From: Isoetes taiwanensis
Taxonomy: Eukaryota; Streptophyta; Lycopodiopsida; Isoetales; Isoetaceae
DNA: 64,000 bases
Assembly (NCBI GenBank): GCA_021234155.1
Contig: JAJEKV010000022.1
Coordinates: 7,223,961 to 7,287,960, forward strand
Direction: 5' to 3'
Shown piece after piece: positions 25,222 through 36,203 of the stretch (positions are counted from its first letter, which is position 1; each line of letters begins with the position of its first letter). Made by a program: the position numbers and the translations under genes. A model generated the notes under the pieces. The model was not told where the DNA came from and did not search any database. It saw only the letters and a list, made by a program, of their open reading frames with translations.

Positions 25222-28200
25222 AGAGTATCGACCACGCTTTGAGTCCTTCGAATAAGAAGAAGCTACCAAACACCGCCAAGATTCCTATGCTTGTTGCGAA
25301 CATATGCAAAGACTTGCTAGGGGATGTATGTTAGTGTTATATTGGCCTGCTTTTATAAAAGTCCACAATTCAAGGTATTGTTCATATTTAATGAAACTGT
25401 GCTTAATCAACAATCATGCTTTCAGACATTCAAGAAAACAAAAGACAATTTATAAACTCCATTGGCATAAGTTTGAACAGTATGCAGAAGCATATGAAAA
25501 AAAATTATTCTTCTTTCAACTTCCATCATTTTTATCTTACCCCATTTTCTTCTATCTTTGTCTATTTTTCTCTTGCATGCCTGTTGCATTTAAATCTTTT
25601 CAGAGAAATGGCATGACCTTCTTGTCCATTAAGGAAGGCTGAAATGATCATGTCTATGCCATGGCTATGATTATGGAAGCATGTCAGATGCACATTGTCA
25701 ACATGAACAGATGACACAGAATCACAGATTAATTGATACAGCAATGTAAAGATATGAGTGGCCATGCTGGTACTCTACATCTTAGAAGGCAAAGCTTCAA
25801 ATCGGCCCTTTTGAAGAAAACATAGCAAAATATCTGCCTTGATTTGCCTAAGATATAATATCCTAATGGCAAAAATAAACAACTCAATGGGCAGTGCATA
25901 GATAAAGAAGAAAGGCAGTGACACTATGGAGAAGAACAATGGATCTGCTATTATCCTTCAAAACGATTCTGCTATTTAGCTCCTTTATCCGAGACTTTTA
26001 ATGGATATGAAGGCATATAGAGATGCATACATGAACTTAATTAAGCCAATCTATGGCATTGAGTACCAGATAAATAAAGGCTCCTTTTGGATCATAATTG
26101 TAATCCATATAATTCAAGCCATGCCATAAATCAAAACTAATATGCTGATTAATGTTAGATGCTTGATAAGAAAAAGGTAAGAAAAAGATATTGTCATACC
26201 CCTCAGGGAAAGTCTATGCCAATCAGTACAAAACAACATGCCCCAAAGTAAAGGTCTTTAAATGAAAATGCTAAACAAAAGTTGATATTATTTTCTAAGC
26301 ACCAGAGCAAAGCAGATTTTGAGCTATGAACACACATGGGCAGATTTGAATTGCTTCTACATAAATATGAGCATACGACGAATTAAGATCTATTAAACAA
26401 AACTTTAGAGAAGAATGAGAAACTGCTCCAAAATAATGTGTTTCAAAAGATAACATTTTTAAAAGAAGGAAGGAAGGAAGGAAAATTTTTTAACGGCCCA
26501 CGAACCCAATCGGGTTATGGGACCAAGTACATGAGGGATCAAGTCCCGGACCAAGTCCAAACAAGAACATGGGTCAAGCCCTTAAACCAAAGCACAACGT
26601 GAGCAAGAACACAACCATCATGACCCGGATTAAAACCACCGGAAAAAACCGGGATGACTATGGCTGCTCACCGATCCAAAATCCATGCCGCTGCGCAAGC
26701 AACAAGCATACCTTCATACCTCCAGCCAGACAAGACTTCACCAAGCGGTCCAACCGTAACCTCTTCACAATCAGGTGCCGGAAAACAGACGCCTTAACGC
26801 CAATCGCCCTGACGTTGGGCAGGAAGGCGGCGCCGTGAGAAACCGCCGTGGAAATCGCCCATCGGAGGTGCTCCTCACCCATCCTTCAGCCAAGCGCCAA
26901 AGCCAAACACCCCTTGTATGCATCGCGAGCGGACATCCACTCAAAGTACTATGCAGGGCGCCATCCTTAACGGGCCAGCCGCCTCCAACGCCATCCATCA
27001 ATCGTGATCCGCCGGGCAGGCCCTCGTGCAAATACTAGTAGCGCCAGCGCCAGCGCCAGCGCTAAAAGGCAGGAAAAATAAGGGGCTTGTGAAGAAGAAA
27101 CTAAACGATCTAAAATGACGCGGTTTTAGATCGAAAAATACTTCACTAAAAAAACATGATAAGCAAAGGCAAAAATGACATGTTTGAGATTAAGAACTAC
27201 AAATAAAATGCTAAAAAGACGCCAGAGGGGATGTGTTACCTCTTTTTTTAGCAGAGGTCTTTTTGCTGCCAGTCTAGCCTTTCAACAAAATGTCAATAGT
27301 ACTCACAATGAAGTATCAACAATTCTAGAAATCTACTTCATTATGGATCCTTAGTGCCATGCTCTTGCATCCATCCATTCATTTGAGGAAGCTGTGAAAG
27401 AAAAGGTTGTTAGGTATCACTGCATGTTGAGCTTCAGAAGCTTGGGCAAAAAATGAAATGCCATATGAAAATAATGCAATGTTTACATTTAGCTAATATC
27501 TTGAACCATGGTATGAATATTTTTAGCTCTAAGGATTCTAGCCCTGCCACTACGAAAGAACATTATAGTTCTATTATTTTACTCCGCTTTAAAATATATA
27601 AAGATTATATCTAGGAAGGTGATAAATACCTATTTGGCTGGCCAGCAGCAAATCGAGGAAGCCTCCACGTTAATCTGGGCAAGTTTTTAAAAGATAAGTT
27701 TCCAGACTCATGTCAACTTAGATAACCATTATTGCAAATTCCATTTTGAACTCATTCATCTGAATATACTTAGCAAAAGATAAAGACCTTTATTTCAACT
27801 TGATGGTGCAGATAATCCCATGTTGACTTGATAACTCTAATTGAAGATGAAGACCAAACTAATGAAAACAGGAACACTAAACCGTAAATACTTACTAATC
27901 AAATTCTTTCTGTTCCTTGCAAATGGATACAGGAATTCTCTGCAGACATTGTGAAAAGGAGATGGAACTGGAAGCACTAAAAAAGTGGAGCATGTCGCTA
28001 CTCTGGCTGCCAGACTCCATGTGTATGAATACAGATTGTGGCATCTCTGAGTTGCATCAAGGCAAAATAAGTTTTTGAGCATTTTGGATTAAAACTAAAT
28101 AAAGAAGATGGAAATGAAGAAAAACAGAGGAATGATGGACAATGGACCTGTCGATGATGCTGAAAAATATGCTGGGGCAGAGCATGCACGGCTAAAACGG

Positions 28201-28744
28201 TTGGAGCTTCTTCTTGTTCGCTACTCCACTCCTCCGCTCAAAGCCGACTAACACTTCGTTGCTCCCACTAAAACTGACCCGTAAGAGAGAGAGCACGGCG
28301 GATGCGCCCCGTTCTTCTAAAAGCAGGGCCTAAGGCTTGAGAAGTTGAGGATACCCCCCGATTCAAAAAATGAATTCGTTCCTTCCTTCTGAACACAAAA
28401 TGAATCGCGGAGAGGAATAATGAAAGAGATCGATTCGAACTGGCAATCAATGCTGCCAGCATGCATCACGCAAGGGGACCCGCAAGCAGGGAGGGAACGC
28501 CGCATGCGGCGTAACATGTGGCGTTCCGTGGCACGCACCCCAACACCCTTACAAAATAAAAAAGAAGATGTTGATGTTGCTGATAGATTAAAAGACATGC
28601 AAATAAATGTATGCTGAATAAACTAAGTTGGGACTACAAATTGAAGACAATATAAAATATGCTTTCAACGAGTTTGTTTCAGTGGATTATACTTCGAACA
28701 AGTTTGTTTCGATTCCTCAACATTAACAGGATACCAAATTATAT
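25222..28744. other. No supported gene
   Basis: AT-rich DNA with unassignable short frames. At 26,500-27,070 there is a GC-richer block ending in a GCGCCAGC triplication (27,041-27,061); it could be the 5' part of a decayed element on the minus strand, but no domain is recognisable. A degenerate (GGAA)n run lies at about 26,465-26,482. Confidence 0.4.
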
Positions 28745-28770
28745 CCAGCAATGCTGGGCACTATAACTAG
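28745..28770 (+). mobile_element. Helitron-like 3' terminus (solo end)
   Basis: A perfect 6-bp stem with a 1-nt loop, CCAGCAATGCTGG (28,745-28,757), is followed nine bases later by CTAG (28,767-28,770) and then a T. A hairpin followed by CTRR and a T is the standard Helitron 3' end. The last 26 bases closely match the end at 31,502-31,528, while the DNA upstream does not, as expected for two members of a family. No 5' TC end or Rep/helicase sequence was found. Confidence 0.5.
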
Positions 28771-29197
28771 TGAATACACGTCAATGTATTTATATGTCCA
28801 TGGAGCAACCCCTTACAATATATTAACATGTTAGCTATCTAGGTAGCATGCACGTGTAGTATATTGTCATATCCTATGCTTGACATGTCAATCTGCTTGA
28901 CATGTGCTATGATGTGGCAATATAATATAGGTATTTGTACCGTATAATATACTGGAACGTCATATTGAACCTCCTCATTTATGCGAGTACATTTAACCAA
29001 AGATTCAATGTGCACATGGCATCACATTATGGTTCACATCATCATGCCCTCCTTTTCAAAACACAAGGCAACAATATAACTTAGCTGATTATAGTTTGAT
29101 TCCATCTCAAGTGCATGGATGAGTTTGGATGGCATAGACATCCGAGATGACGTAGCAATAGATACATTATATAGCCTTGCAATAAACACACATCAAA

Positions 29198-29684
29198 GTA
29201 AGATTTTGATGGATAGTATGAATCATATAACATTTCTTGACGCTGAAAACAAAGCACCTGGACCTTAGACATGAATAATGCCATATCTATTCTATAAACA
29301 TGGAAAAAGTAAACCTATTGGGTCCCATACACCTCGTGGTCTTGGTGGATGATAAAAGTTCATTCAATTCAATTCTAATTGCATGCTTGCAAGGTTAATT
29401 AATTTCTCAATTTGATTGTGCACTTGTAGTATTGATTTCTCAAATTCAATTTAATTGCACACTTGCAGTATTGATGTCTCAAAGAATATACTGACTGAGA
29501 AATGTGGACATGGCTTTTAAATTATTGTATTTATAGGTTCATTTATAGGTTCAAACTTACTCAAGCATTTGGGACCAGTAAATTAATCCGGAAGACCTTA
29601 CATATCAAATCGTTTATTAGTTTGAGAGTATATATGATCTTGATTGTGTAAGATTTTGATGTTTGAACGCCTTATAATTACATT
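29198..29684 (+). repeat. Duplication module R1, copy 1
   Basis: It starts GTAAGATTTTGATGGATAG and ends CCTTATAATTACAT. It is near-identical to 38,486-38,992, and its last 300 bp recur at about 47,650-47,950. The module lies upstream of module R2 and the RLP gene in every copy. No coding potential is seen. The first five bases, GTAAG, match a 5' splice site. Confidence 0.85.
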
Positions 29685-31528
29685 ATAAAGTTTTAGCGTA
29701 TGTCTTCAATCAAACCCTAATTTAGATAGTTGAGATCGTCTGATTGCATTCGAAGGCCGAGATTTATCGCACAACTTCTCACCACCGTGATTGGCCATGC
29801 TCGATCTCTTAAGAGGAAAGGGAAAATGGCAAGAGAAAAAAGGCAAAGTGAGAGGTAAAAAGGCACGTAAAAGGGAAAGACGAAGAAGGAAAAGGAAAGG
29901 GAAAAGAGCACGAAAAAGGGAAAGAAAAAGAAAGGGAGAAAAAGGACACTATGAAAAGGAAAAGGGGAAAGGGTGAGGACGGGATAAGGGAAAGAAAAGG
30001 GGAGGGAGGAAAAGGAAGAAAAATAGGGCAACGGAAAAAAGGTGAAGATGGAAAGGGTGACTAGGGAAAAGGGGAAGATAAGAATGATGGAGAGAAGGAA
30101 AAAAGGGCATGGAAAAATAGAAAGGGAAGGAAAAAGAAAAAAGGAAGGAAAAGGGCATGAGGAAAAGGGAGAGGGAAATGAGAGAGGAAGGAGAAAGTGG
30201 CACGAGAAGAGGAAAAGGGTGAGGAAAGGAAAAAAAGAAAGGGAAAAAGAGATGGAAAAAGAGAAAAGGGAAAAGTGAAAAGCAAAAAGAGAACAGAAAA
30301 CATGGAATAGGAAAAGAGGAAAAGGGAAAAGGGGAAGAGGGTGGGAAAAGGAGGAAAAAGGGCATGTGAAAAAGGTGGAAAAAATGGAATGGAAAAAGGT
30401 GTGGGAAAATGGAAAGGAAAAGAGAGAAGGAAAAAAAAGGGTGGAAAGGAAAGAGGAAAAGGACATGGAAAAAGAGAAAAGGATGAAAAAAAGAAGGAAA
30501 AGGAAAAAGGAAATGGGAGGCGAAAGGGGAAAGGGGAAAGAAAAAAGAACGCGAGGAATAAGGAGGGAAAATGGAAAAGAGGAAGGGAAAAAGGGCACAA
30601 AAAAAACTGGAAGAGGGAAAGGGTGAGGAAAGGGTAAAAATAAAGGGAAAAAGAGCATAGGGAAAGGGAAAAGAAAAAGAAAAAAGGGGAAAGAGGGTAG
30701 GGAAAGGCGGAAGAAAAGGCAAGTAAAAAAAAGTGGAAAAAAGTGGAAAAAAGGGAATGGAAAAATACATGGGAAAAAGGAAAAAGAAAAAAGGAAAAAG
30801 GAAAAAGGAAAAAGGAAAGGGAAAGAGAAAGGGAAAGGGAAAGGGAAAGAGAAAAGGAAGGGGGGAAGGAAAGAGGAAAAAGGCACGGGAAAAAGGGAAA
30901 GGGTGGGGAAATGATGAAAAAAGAAGGAAAGGGAAAAAGAAAAAGGGAGGCGGAAAGGGGGGAAGGAAAGGAAAAAAGGCATGAGAAAAAAGGAAGAAGA
31001 AAATGGGAAAAAAAAAGAGACATGAGATAAAAAGAAGAAGAGGGTGAGGAGGAGGAGGAAAACATAAAAAAAGGTGGGGAAAAGGGGAATGCAAAAAGGG
31101 CATGAGAAAAGGGAAGGGAAAAGAGAAAAGCAAAAAGGAATGGGAAAAGAAAAGGGAAAAAAAGAGCATTAGAAAAATGGGAAGGGTGGAGAAAGGTGAA
31201 AATGGAAGGAAAAAAGCCACAAAAAAGGAAAGGGAAAGGGAAAATGAGAAGGAGAAAAGGAAGGAAAAGAGGAGGGAGAAGAGGGTAAAAAGAAAAGGAA
31301 AAAAAAAAGAGAGAGAAGGAGAAAAGTAAATGTGCAGGAAAAATAAGAAAAAGGGAAAAAAGAAAGTGTGTAAGAAAATGAGGAAAAAAGGATAGGGAAG
31401 GTTATCAAATGCACAAAAACCTCTTATAGCCTAGATATGATGAACTTGGTTAATGAGTCTGAGCTGAATAGGTTTCCATCCACAAATGTTCCCAACATTT
31501 TCCCAGCAACGCTGGGCACCATTACTAG
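29685..31528 (+). mobile_element. Insertion with Helitron-like 3' end, carrying a polypurine tract
   Basis: This 1,844-bp block is absent from the sister copy of the module, where CCTTATAATTACATAGAG is continuous (near 38,990). Here TAATTACAT occurs on both sides (29,676-29,684 and 31,529-31,537). The right end has a CCCAGC..GCTGGG hairpin (31,502-31,516) followed by CACCATTACTAG and T, a Helitron-type terminus. Helitrons normally make no target duplication, so the 9-bp repeat is odd; a Mutator-like insertion makes 9-bp duplications, but no terminal inverted repeats are visible. No Rep/helicase is encoded. Confidence 0.5.
29811..31402 (+). repeat. Polypurine (A/G) minisatellite, about 1.6 kb
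   Basis: The plus strand is almost purely A and G, with rare islands such as GGGCATGAGAAAA, GGCACG and GGGTGAGG that recur every few dozen bases. It is therefore a degenerate minisatellite rather than random GA. Very long Phe/Ser/Pro/Leu-rich frames on the minus strand (up to 423 codons) and Lys/Glu/Arg-rich frames on the plus strand come from the lack of stop codons in such DNA and are not genes. A homopurine tract of this length could form triplex DNA. Confidence 0.93.
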
Positions 31529-31550
31529 TAATTACATAGAGAGACACGCA

Positions 31551-32567
31551 CAGTGCTCGAATTTGACGGCCCACCCTTAATTTTCCAGGGACGGGCAAAA
31601 TAATTTTACAACTTTCGCGTGACAGGAAGTTCCTAAATTCAAGCCTTTCAAATGCAATAAAAAAATTTAAAATGACAGAAACCAGTTTTTTTCCTATTCC
31701 TAAAAAAAATAGATAGATACATAAAACAAAGCATATTTCCATTTAAGTTCATCAAATACATAATGAAGTTCTTACATAGATTCTATTGAAATAAAAATAA
31801 TAGTTTAAAGTTTAAAATCAATCACAAAAACTTATTCAAGTGGCATTGCTCTCATTTGCTTCGCAATCCTTGTAACATGCTTGCCCATCTATGCTTTCAA
31901 ATGGTTCATTCCACAATGATACACACATTGTGGCGTCAAGAGTTTCTAAGTTCATGCTCGATCTTATAGCACTCTTAATAGCGTTTTGACGGGAGAAACC
32001 TCTCTCGCAAGAGGTTGTGCTTCCAGGAATGACCATACAACATTGCCATAATTTCATCAATGCTGAAAAACTGTCCCACCAACTGATTGATCTTAGGCGG
32101 GCCGGGCAGTGGGCGGGCGGGCGATCAAGATTCGAAGAAAAAAAATTCAAATTGTTAGCATAGATTTAGGATGTGAATTAGCAAAATAGCATAAATTTAG
32201 GTTCGTGATTGTTAATGGTTGCATGATGGCATCTATAACTATAATGTATAAAAGGTTAAAAAAATGGGATGGGGGGAGGGATCATTGGAAATTTGGGATA
32301 TGTAATTGTATCATTGTATATTGTAAAGATTTATAATCAATAATAATACAAATGTTTAAAATTTATAAAGATATATAGCAAGAAAAATGACAGGCATTTC
32401 TCTATTCGTAGCCTTTCAAATGACGAATATGTCTTGTTGTTGCCCTTCTCTATGACGGGCGATTGCCCAACTGCGGCCTTTCATTTGCCATACGAAATTT
32501 TTTTTCACCTGTTTTGACGGGCAAAAATCCAAAAAACAGGCATGAAAGACGTCAAATTCGAGCCCTG
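31551..32567 (-). mobile_element. Non-autonomous hAT element, 1,017 bp, with 8-bp TSD
   Basis: The left end is CAGTGCTCGAATTTGACGGC and the right end reads CAGGGCTCGAATTTGACGTC on the other strand (18 of 20 match, hAT-type CAG start). The element is flanked by GACACGCA at 31,543-31,550 and 32,568-32,575, the 8-bp duplication expected of hAT transposases. The sister copies of this locus have the uninterrupted site GACAAGCACAATTGC (near 39,003) and GACAAGCACAATTCC (near 47,962). The interior keeps only the transposase C-terminus on the minus strand, so it would depend on a transposase made elsewhere. Confidence 0.93.
31836..32150 (-). pseudogene. hAT transposase C-terminal dimerisation fragment
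   Basis: This is a 104-codon minus-strand frame inside the hAT element. The stretch MVIPGSTTSCERGFSRQNAI followed by KSAIRSSMNLETLDATM matches the hAT family C-terminal dimerisation region (Pfam Dimer_Tnp_hAT), with its diagnostic S-CERGFS motif. The BED zinc finger and the catalytic domain are missing, so this is the remnant of an internally deleted element and not an active enzyme. The N-terminal part of the frame (to about residue 30) has no assigned role. Confidence 0.85.
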
Positions 32568-33540
32568 GACACGCACAATTGCATTGCAGCCAACCCATTG
32601 ATCATTCGGTTGAGCAACTTTTAATTATAATTATACAGACAAGACACACAATTGCAGCTAACCGGTCAGTCGGAGATATGTGCTTTGCATGGACGAAGAG
32701 CATCCACGATGCAGTTGTTAGTCGGAGATATGTGCTTTGCATGGACGAAGAGCATCCACGATGCAGTTGTTCAACTTGCTAATTCTTGTTTTTGTTTTCA
32801 TGCCTTGTTGAATGGGCCCTTGTGCCATTGTTGGACTTGATAAAAGACTCGCGCACCTTTAGCCTATAGTCGTGGCAAGGCGCTCATGTGTTGTCTCTAT
32901 CTCAATAATGTTCCCGTGTCTCATGTGTTGTTTCTATCTCATTAATGCGTTTGGGCCTTCGATCTAGTGGTATGTGAAAACTACCTTAGCAAGTGAAGAG
33001 CAGCTCAAAGAGTTAGATTTCAGTAGGTCAAGAGCAGCTCAAAGATCTGAGAGCGTTCCCCACTTATGATATTGTCAATTGAAAAGGGATTCTTGGTTTG
33101 GCAACGACCCGCATTAGCCAGGAGGAGCTGCAAACCAGGAATCCTGGACCTTATAAGAAAGAGTCCAGCCCTTGTACTTACCCTCTTGATTTTTGTTATT
33201 CTAATAAAATCATAGCCTTGATAAGTGGGTGGGCCCTTGTGCTAGTGTTGACCTTGATGGAGGACCCTCGCCCTTTTGGCCCTTATAGAAGTGTGGTTAT
33301 ACTAAGGCCCTCAATCCAAGTCTTCCCTTACTCTAGCTTTCCAACCCCATACATATCTTTCTGATCTCATTAATTCTCATCCAAGTCTTCCCTTACTCTA
33401 GCTTCCCAACCCCTTACATTAAAGTAGAAAACAAACGAGTAGGGTCCGACATTTATTCATGCTTAAAGACTCTAGAACAATAGAACAATGACAAGCCATA
33501 AACTCATTCTATCCAAGGCAAATCTCGATTCAATCTTTAG
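32568..33540 (+). repeat. Duplication module R2, copy 1 (upstream region of RLP copy A)
   Basis: It is near-identical to 38,993-40,030 and 47,951-48,944 and always precedes an RLP copy, so it probably holds that gene's promoter and 5' leader. Copy 1 has a private 52-bp tandem duplication starting at GTCGGAGATATGTGC (32,669 and 32,721). All copies share a 60-bp internal duplication built on CATCCAAGTCTTCCCTTACT. A TATAAG/TATAGAA-type box (33,150, 33,283) may be a core promoter, but no start site can be proved. Confidence 0.8.
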
Positions 33541-35121
33541 TATTGCATTTGGAAATCAACTGCTGCTCTAGTTTTGATACATACATTTTTAGGAATAAGC
33601 AGCAAGAATGGATCTTCTTTCTAGCTTCAGCGTGTCTCTACTCTAGAGCACATGATAGTAATGATGAATTCTTTGCTCTGTTGCGTTTTAAGAACCGTCT
33701 TTATGATCCATTTAATTATTTCCAAGATTGGAATGCAAATAGTAAGTCTAATGTGCAATTTGGGCGGGGAATTACTTGTGATTCCTCATCCCACATGTGC
33801 AAAAAATATGGATCGGCGCATTTTTGGACCCACGAGGAGATGAATTGTGCAATTCTGCGTGGTCTCAGGGAATTGAGACTAGGCGTGGGTTAAATGGATC
33901 AATTTACGCTTGTTTTGCTTCACTAATGACCCTTAGGGTTTTAGATCATCATTCGGTGATATGGGTAACATTCCAAAAGATTTAGGGATGTTTTACGCTC
34001 ACGAGTATTTATCTTTATATCGTACCAAGTTATCGGGTGAGATCCCAAGTGCTTTGTTCACCAATTGCTCTGTTCTAAGAGGTATAGACTTCATTGAGAA
34101 CCAACTTGACGGGTAGCATTCCTCGGGGAATTACTAAATGTTACGCTCTTGAAGTCGTATATATGCATAACACCAGTTATCGGTAACATTCTGAGAAATA
34201 TTCTCGGGAATATCGGGGATATGCGCTCCTCATAGTCTTGGAGCTTCAAGAGAATAACCTTACGGTAAGTTATCGGGAATGTCGAGGGATGGATGTGCTC
34301 TCACTCATCTATCTCTTGGAAAAATAGGTTTACAGGTAATATTCAGGGGCTGGGTAATTGCCCCGCTCTCGAATATTTGGATCTCTCCTTTAATGCCCTC
34401 CACAGAAATATTCCAATTGAGCTAAGCTAACATCTGGTCTCCAATATTTGGATCTTTCTTTTAATAGTTTGATGGGTAATATCGGACCAATTCGCAAGCT
34501 TTATCAACCGAGTGGCCTCGTCGTTAGCAAATAATTTTTTTGGCGGTAAAGTGCCAAACCAACTTTCAAACCTATCTCGCTCTCGTTTCATTGGACCTCT
34601 CGGCAAATAATTTGTGGGCATTATCCCAAATGTAAGCAAGCTTCAGTTCTTACAAGTCTTAAAGGCTGCATGGCCTTGAATTGAGTGGCAAGATACCTTT
34701 TGAGATTGGAAATAGTAGCCAAGCTGTACTATTTGACTTTGCATGACAACAAGCTCCATGGAGAAATCACCGTCTAATTTCATTATTTCAAAGTTTGCCA
34801 TTGTTACATTGAATAATAATAGCTTGACGGATCTAATTTCAAATCAAGGGGTTCGAGGATCAAAGAATGACATTGGTGGTGGATTTAAGCAATAATAACT
34901 TTTCAGGTCCATTTTCAAAGGAGCTTTGCTATTTGCATGGTCTAGTGATCCTCCTGGCATACAATAATTTTGAAGGGACAATATCCGGAATGTATTGGCA
35001 ATTTGACTAGCATCACAATTCTAGATCTATCAAACAATAAGCTCTTTGAACTTGCCTCAAAACTTGACAAGACTAGGGTGGCTTCAAAAAGCAGTACTAT
35101 TGGACTAAACCTTGTACTATT
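33541..35121 (+). pseudogene. RLP copy A: LRR receptor-like protein, apparent pseudogene
   Basis: This is a full-length counterpart of copy B (40,056-41,609) with many small frame changes. The leader, signal peptide and LRR cap are recognisable (ACLYSRAHDSNDEFFALLRF near 33,629), but about 22 bp at the start codon are missing (AAGAATGG joins ATCTTC). Downstream, frames shift every 50-150 bp. Over 34,021-34,269 versus copy B 40,494-40,742 I found 13 differences and all lie on a CAG or CTG in copy B. That is not how a pseudogene decays, so much of the damage may be base-calling error. Like copy B it ends in module T and lacks the C-terminal LRRs and membrane segment. Confidence 0.8.
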
Positions 35122-35625
35122 GTATGAAACCTTGTGCTTTTAGCGTGCTTTTGTGCATGTTGTAGGCATTTGTTTATAATCCCCATGCTTGATTATCATA
35201 TTGCCTTAACAAGATAGAGTCAAATTAGAAGTAAAAGTAGTGAGGTTAGATATGGTTTAAGCATTTGATTATTAATCCAAAGGGGAGGGTTCTATACCCG
35301 GTCATTGAACCAAAAGCGTATCTTTCTCTTTCAAGAAAGCCATCGTAAAAGACGTTTTTGAAAGTGAATTCTACTTCTCTCTCTTTTTGAAACATAGAAA
35401 GAATAAAGGAACACATGGTTCTTTGAGACCCATGATCATGGTGAACAAGATAAGTTAAAGACAATTCTTAAGTAACACTAGTAAACGTGTGTCCGGCGTT
35501 GTCGGGCTAATGTCCTGACTTGTATTTTTCCTTGGCATCTAACCTTTTCCGTGACCAACCTTTAAGAACCCACATTACAACAATCTTTATATGGCCCTTC
35601 AATCAATATAGAAACCATCAATGAT
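35122..35625 (+). repeat. Duplication module T, copy 1
   Basis: It starts TGAAACCTTGTGCTTTTAGC and ends at ACCATCAATGAT. It matches 41,603-42,105, and its first part recurs at 47,482-47,645 and 62,300-62,620. In copies A and B it replaces the LRR-gene segment that copy C keeps intact (about 53,568-53,838). A 72-codon minus-strand frame (EREVEFTFKNVFYDGFLERE) is conserved between copies, without a recognised family. Confidence 0.8.
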
Positions 35626-36203
35626 GCAATCCAAATCACATGTCTACAAAGTTTATGTTGATCAACCTTTATTTGAGTTTATGTTAATCAACCTTTAGTT
35701 GAGTTTTTAATCAGCAGATGTTGAGTTGCATCCAATGGGATTAAACGTTTTTGTAAATTGCTCACCACATATGTTGAGTTTCAGCTATTTATTACACAAA
35801 TGTAGTTGCTAGGATAGAAGTGATGTTAGTGCACAAACTATTCTGTGGGGCAAAAGGTTTAGCATAACAAATTATTTCCAACAATCTAAAACATAAAACA
35901 AAGTTGGAGCACAAACCATTCTAAGGCAAAAGTTGTTAATACACAAACTATTTCCAGCTTCAAAAGGCCACCGATCCAAACATTCCATTCATCTTTTTAA
36001 ATACACCAACAAATGACGGCCAAGAGAATATTAAGCAATTCCATTATTTTGACTCCATTATTTTGACTAATGAAGTCCAATGTTTTGCTTGAGACACTAA
36101 GGCATTTGATGAACTGTCTTTTATTTGAAACAAATCTAATTTCAACAGAAGTCATACATTTTAAACTACGTCTACATAATTATTTGTTGTCACGTCTATA
36201 TAA

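Noticed and set aside
26500-27070. GC-rich block as the 5' end of a second LINE
   Set aside because: It shares only a GCGCTGGC simple repeat with the LINE 5' region; no endonuclease, reverse transcriptase or target duplication was found.
29717-31220. Minus-strand frames of 334-423 codons rich in Phe, Ser, Pro and Leu
   Set aside because: They lie in the polypurine tract, where stop codons are rare on the pyrimidine strand in all three frames. The peptides are low-complexity and present in overlapping frames.
33541-35121. Cytosine deamination or RIP-like mutation as the cause of CAG/CTG changes
   Set aside because: Deamination would give CTG to TTG/CTA and CAG to TAG/CAA. The observed changes are TCTGC to TACGC, CAG to CGG and short length changes, which are not simple transitions.
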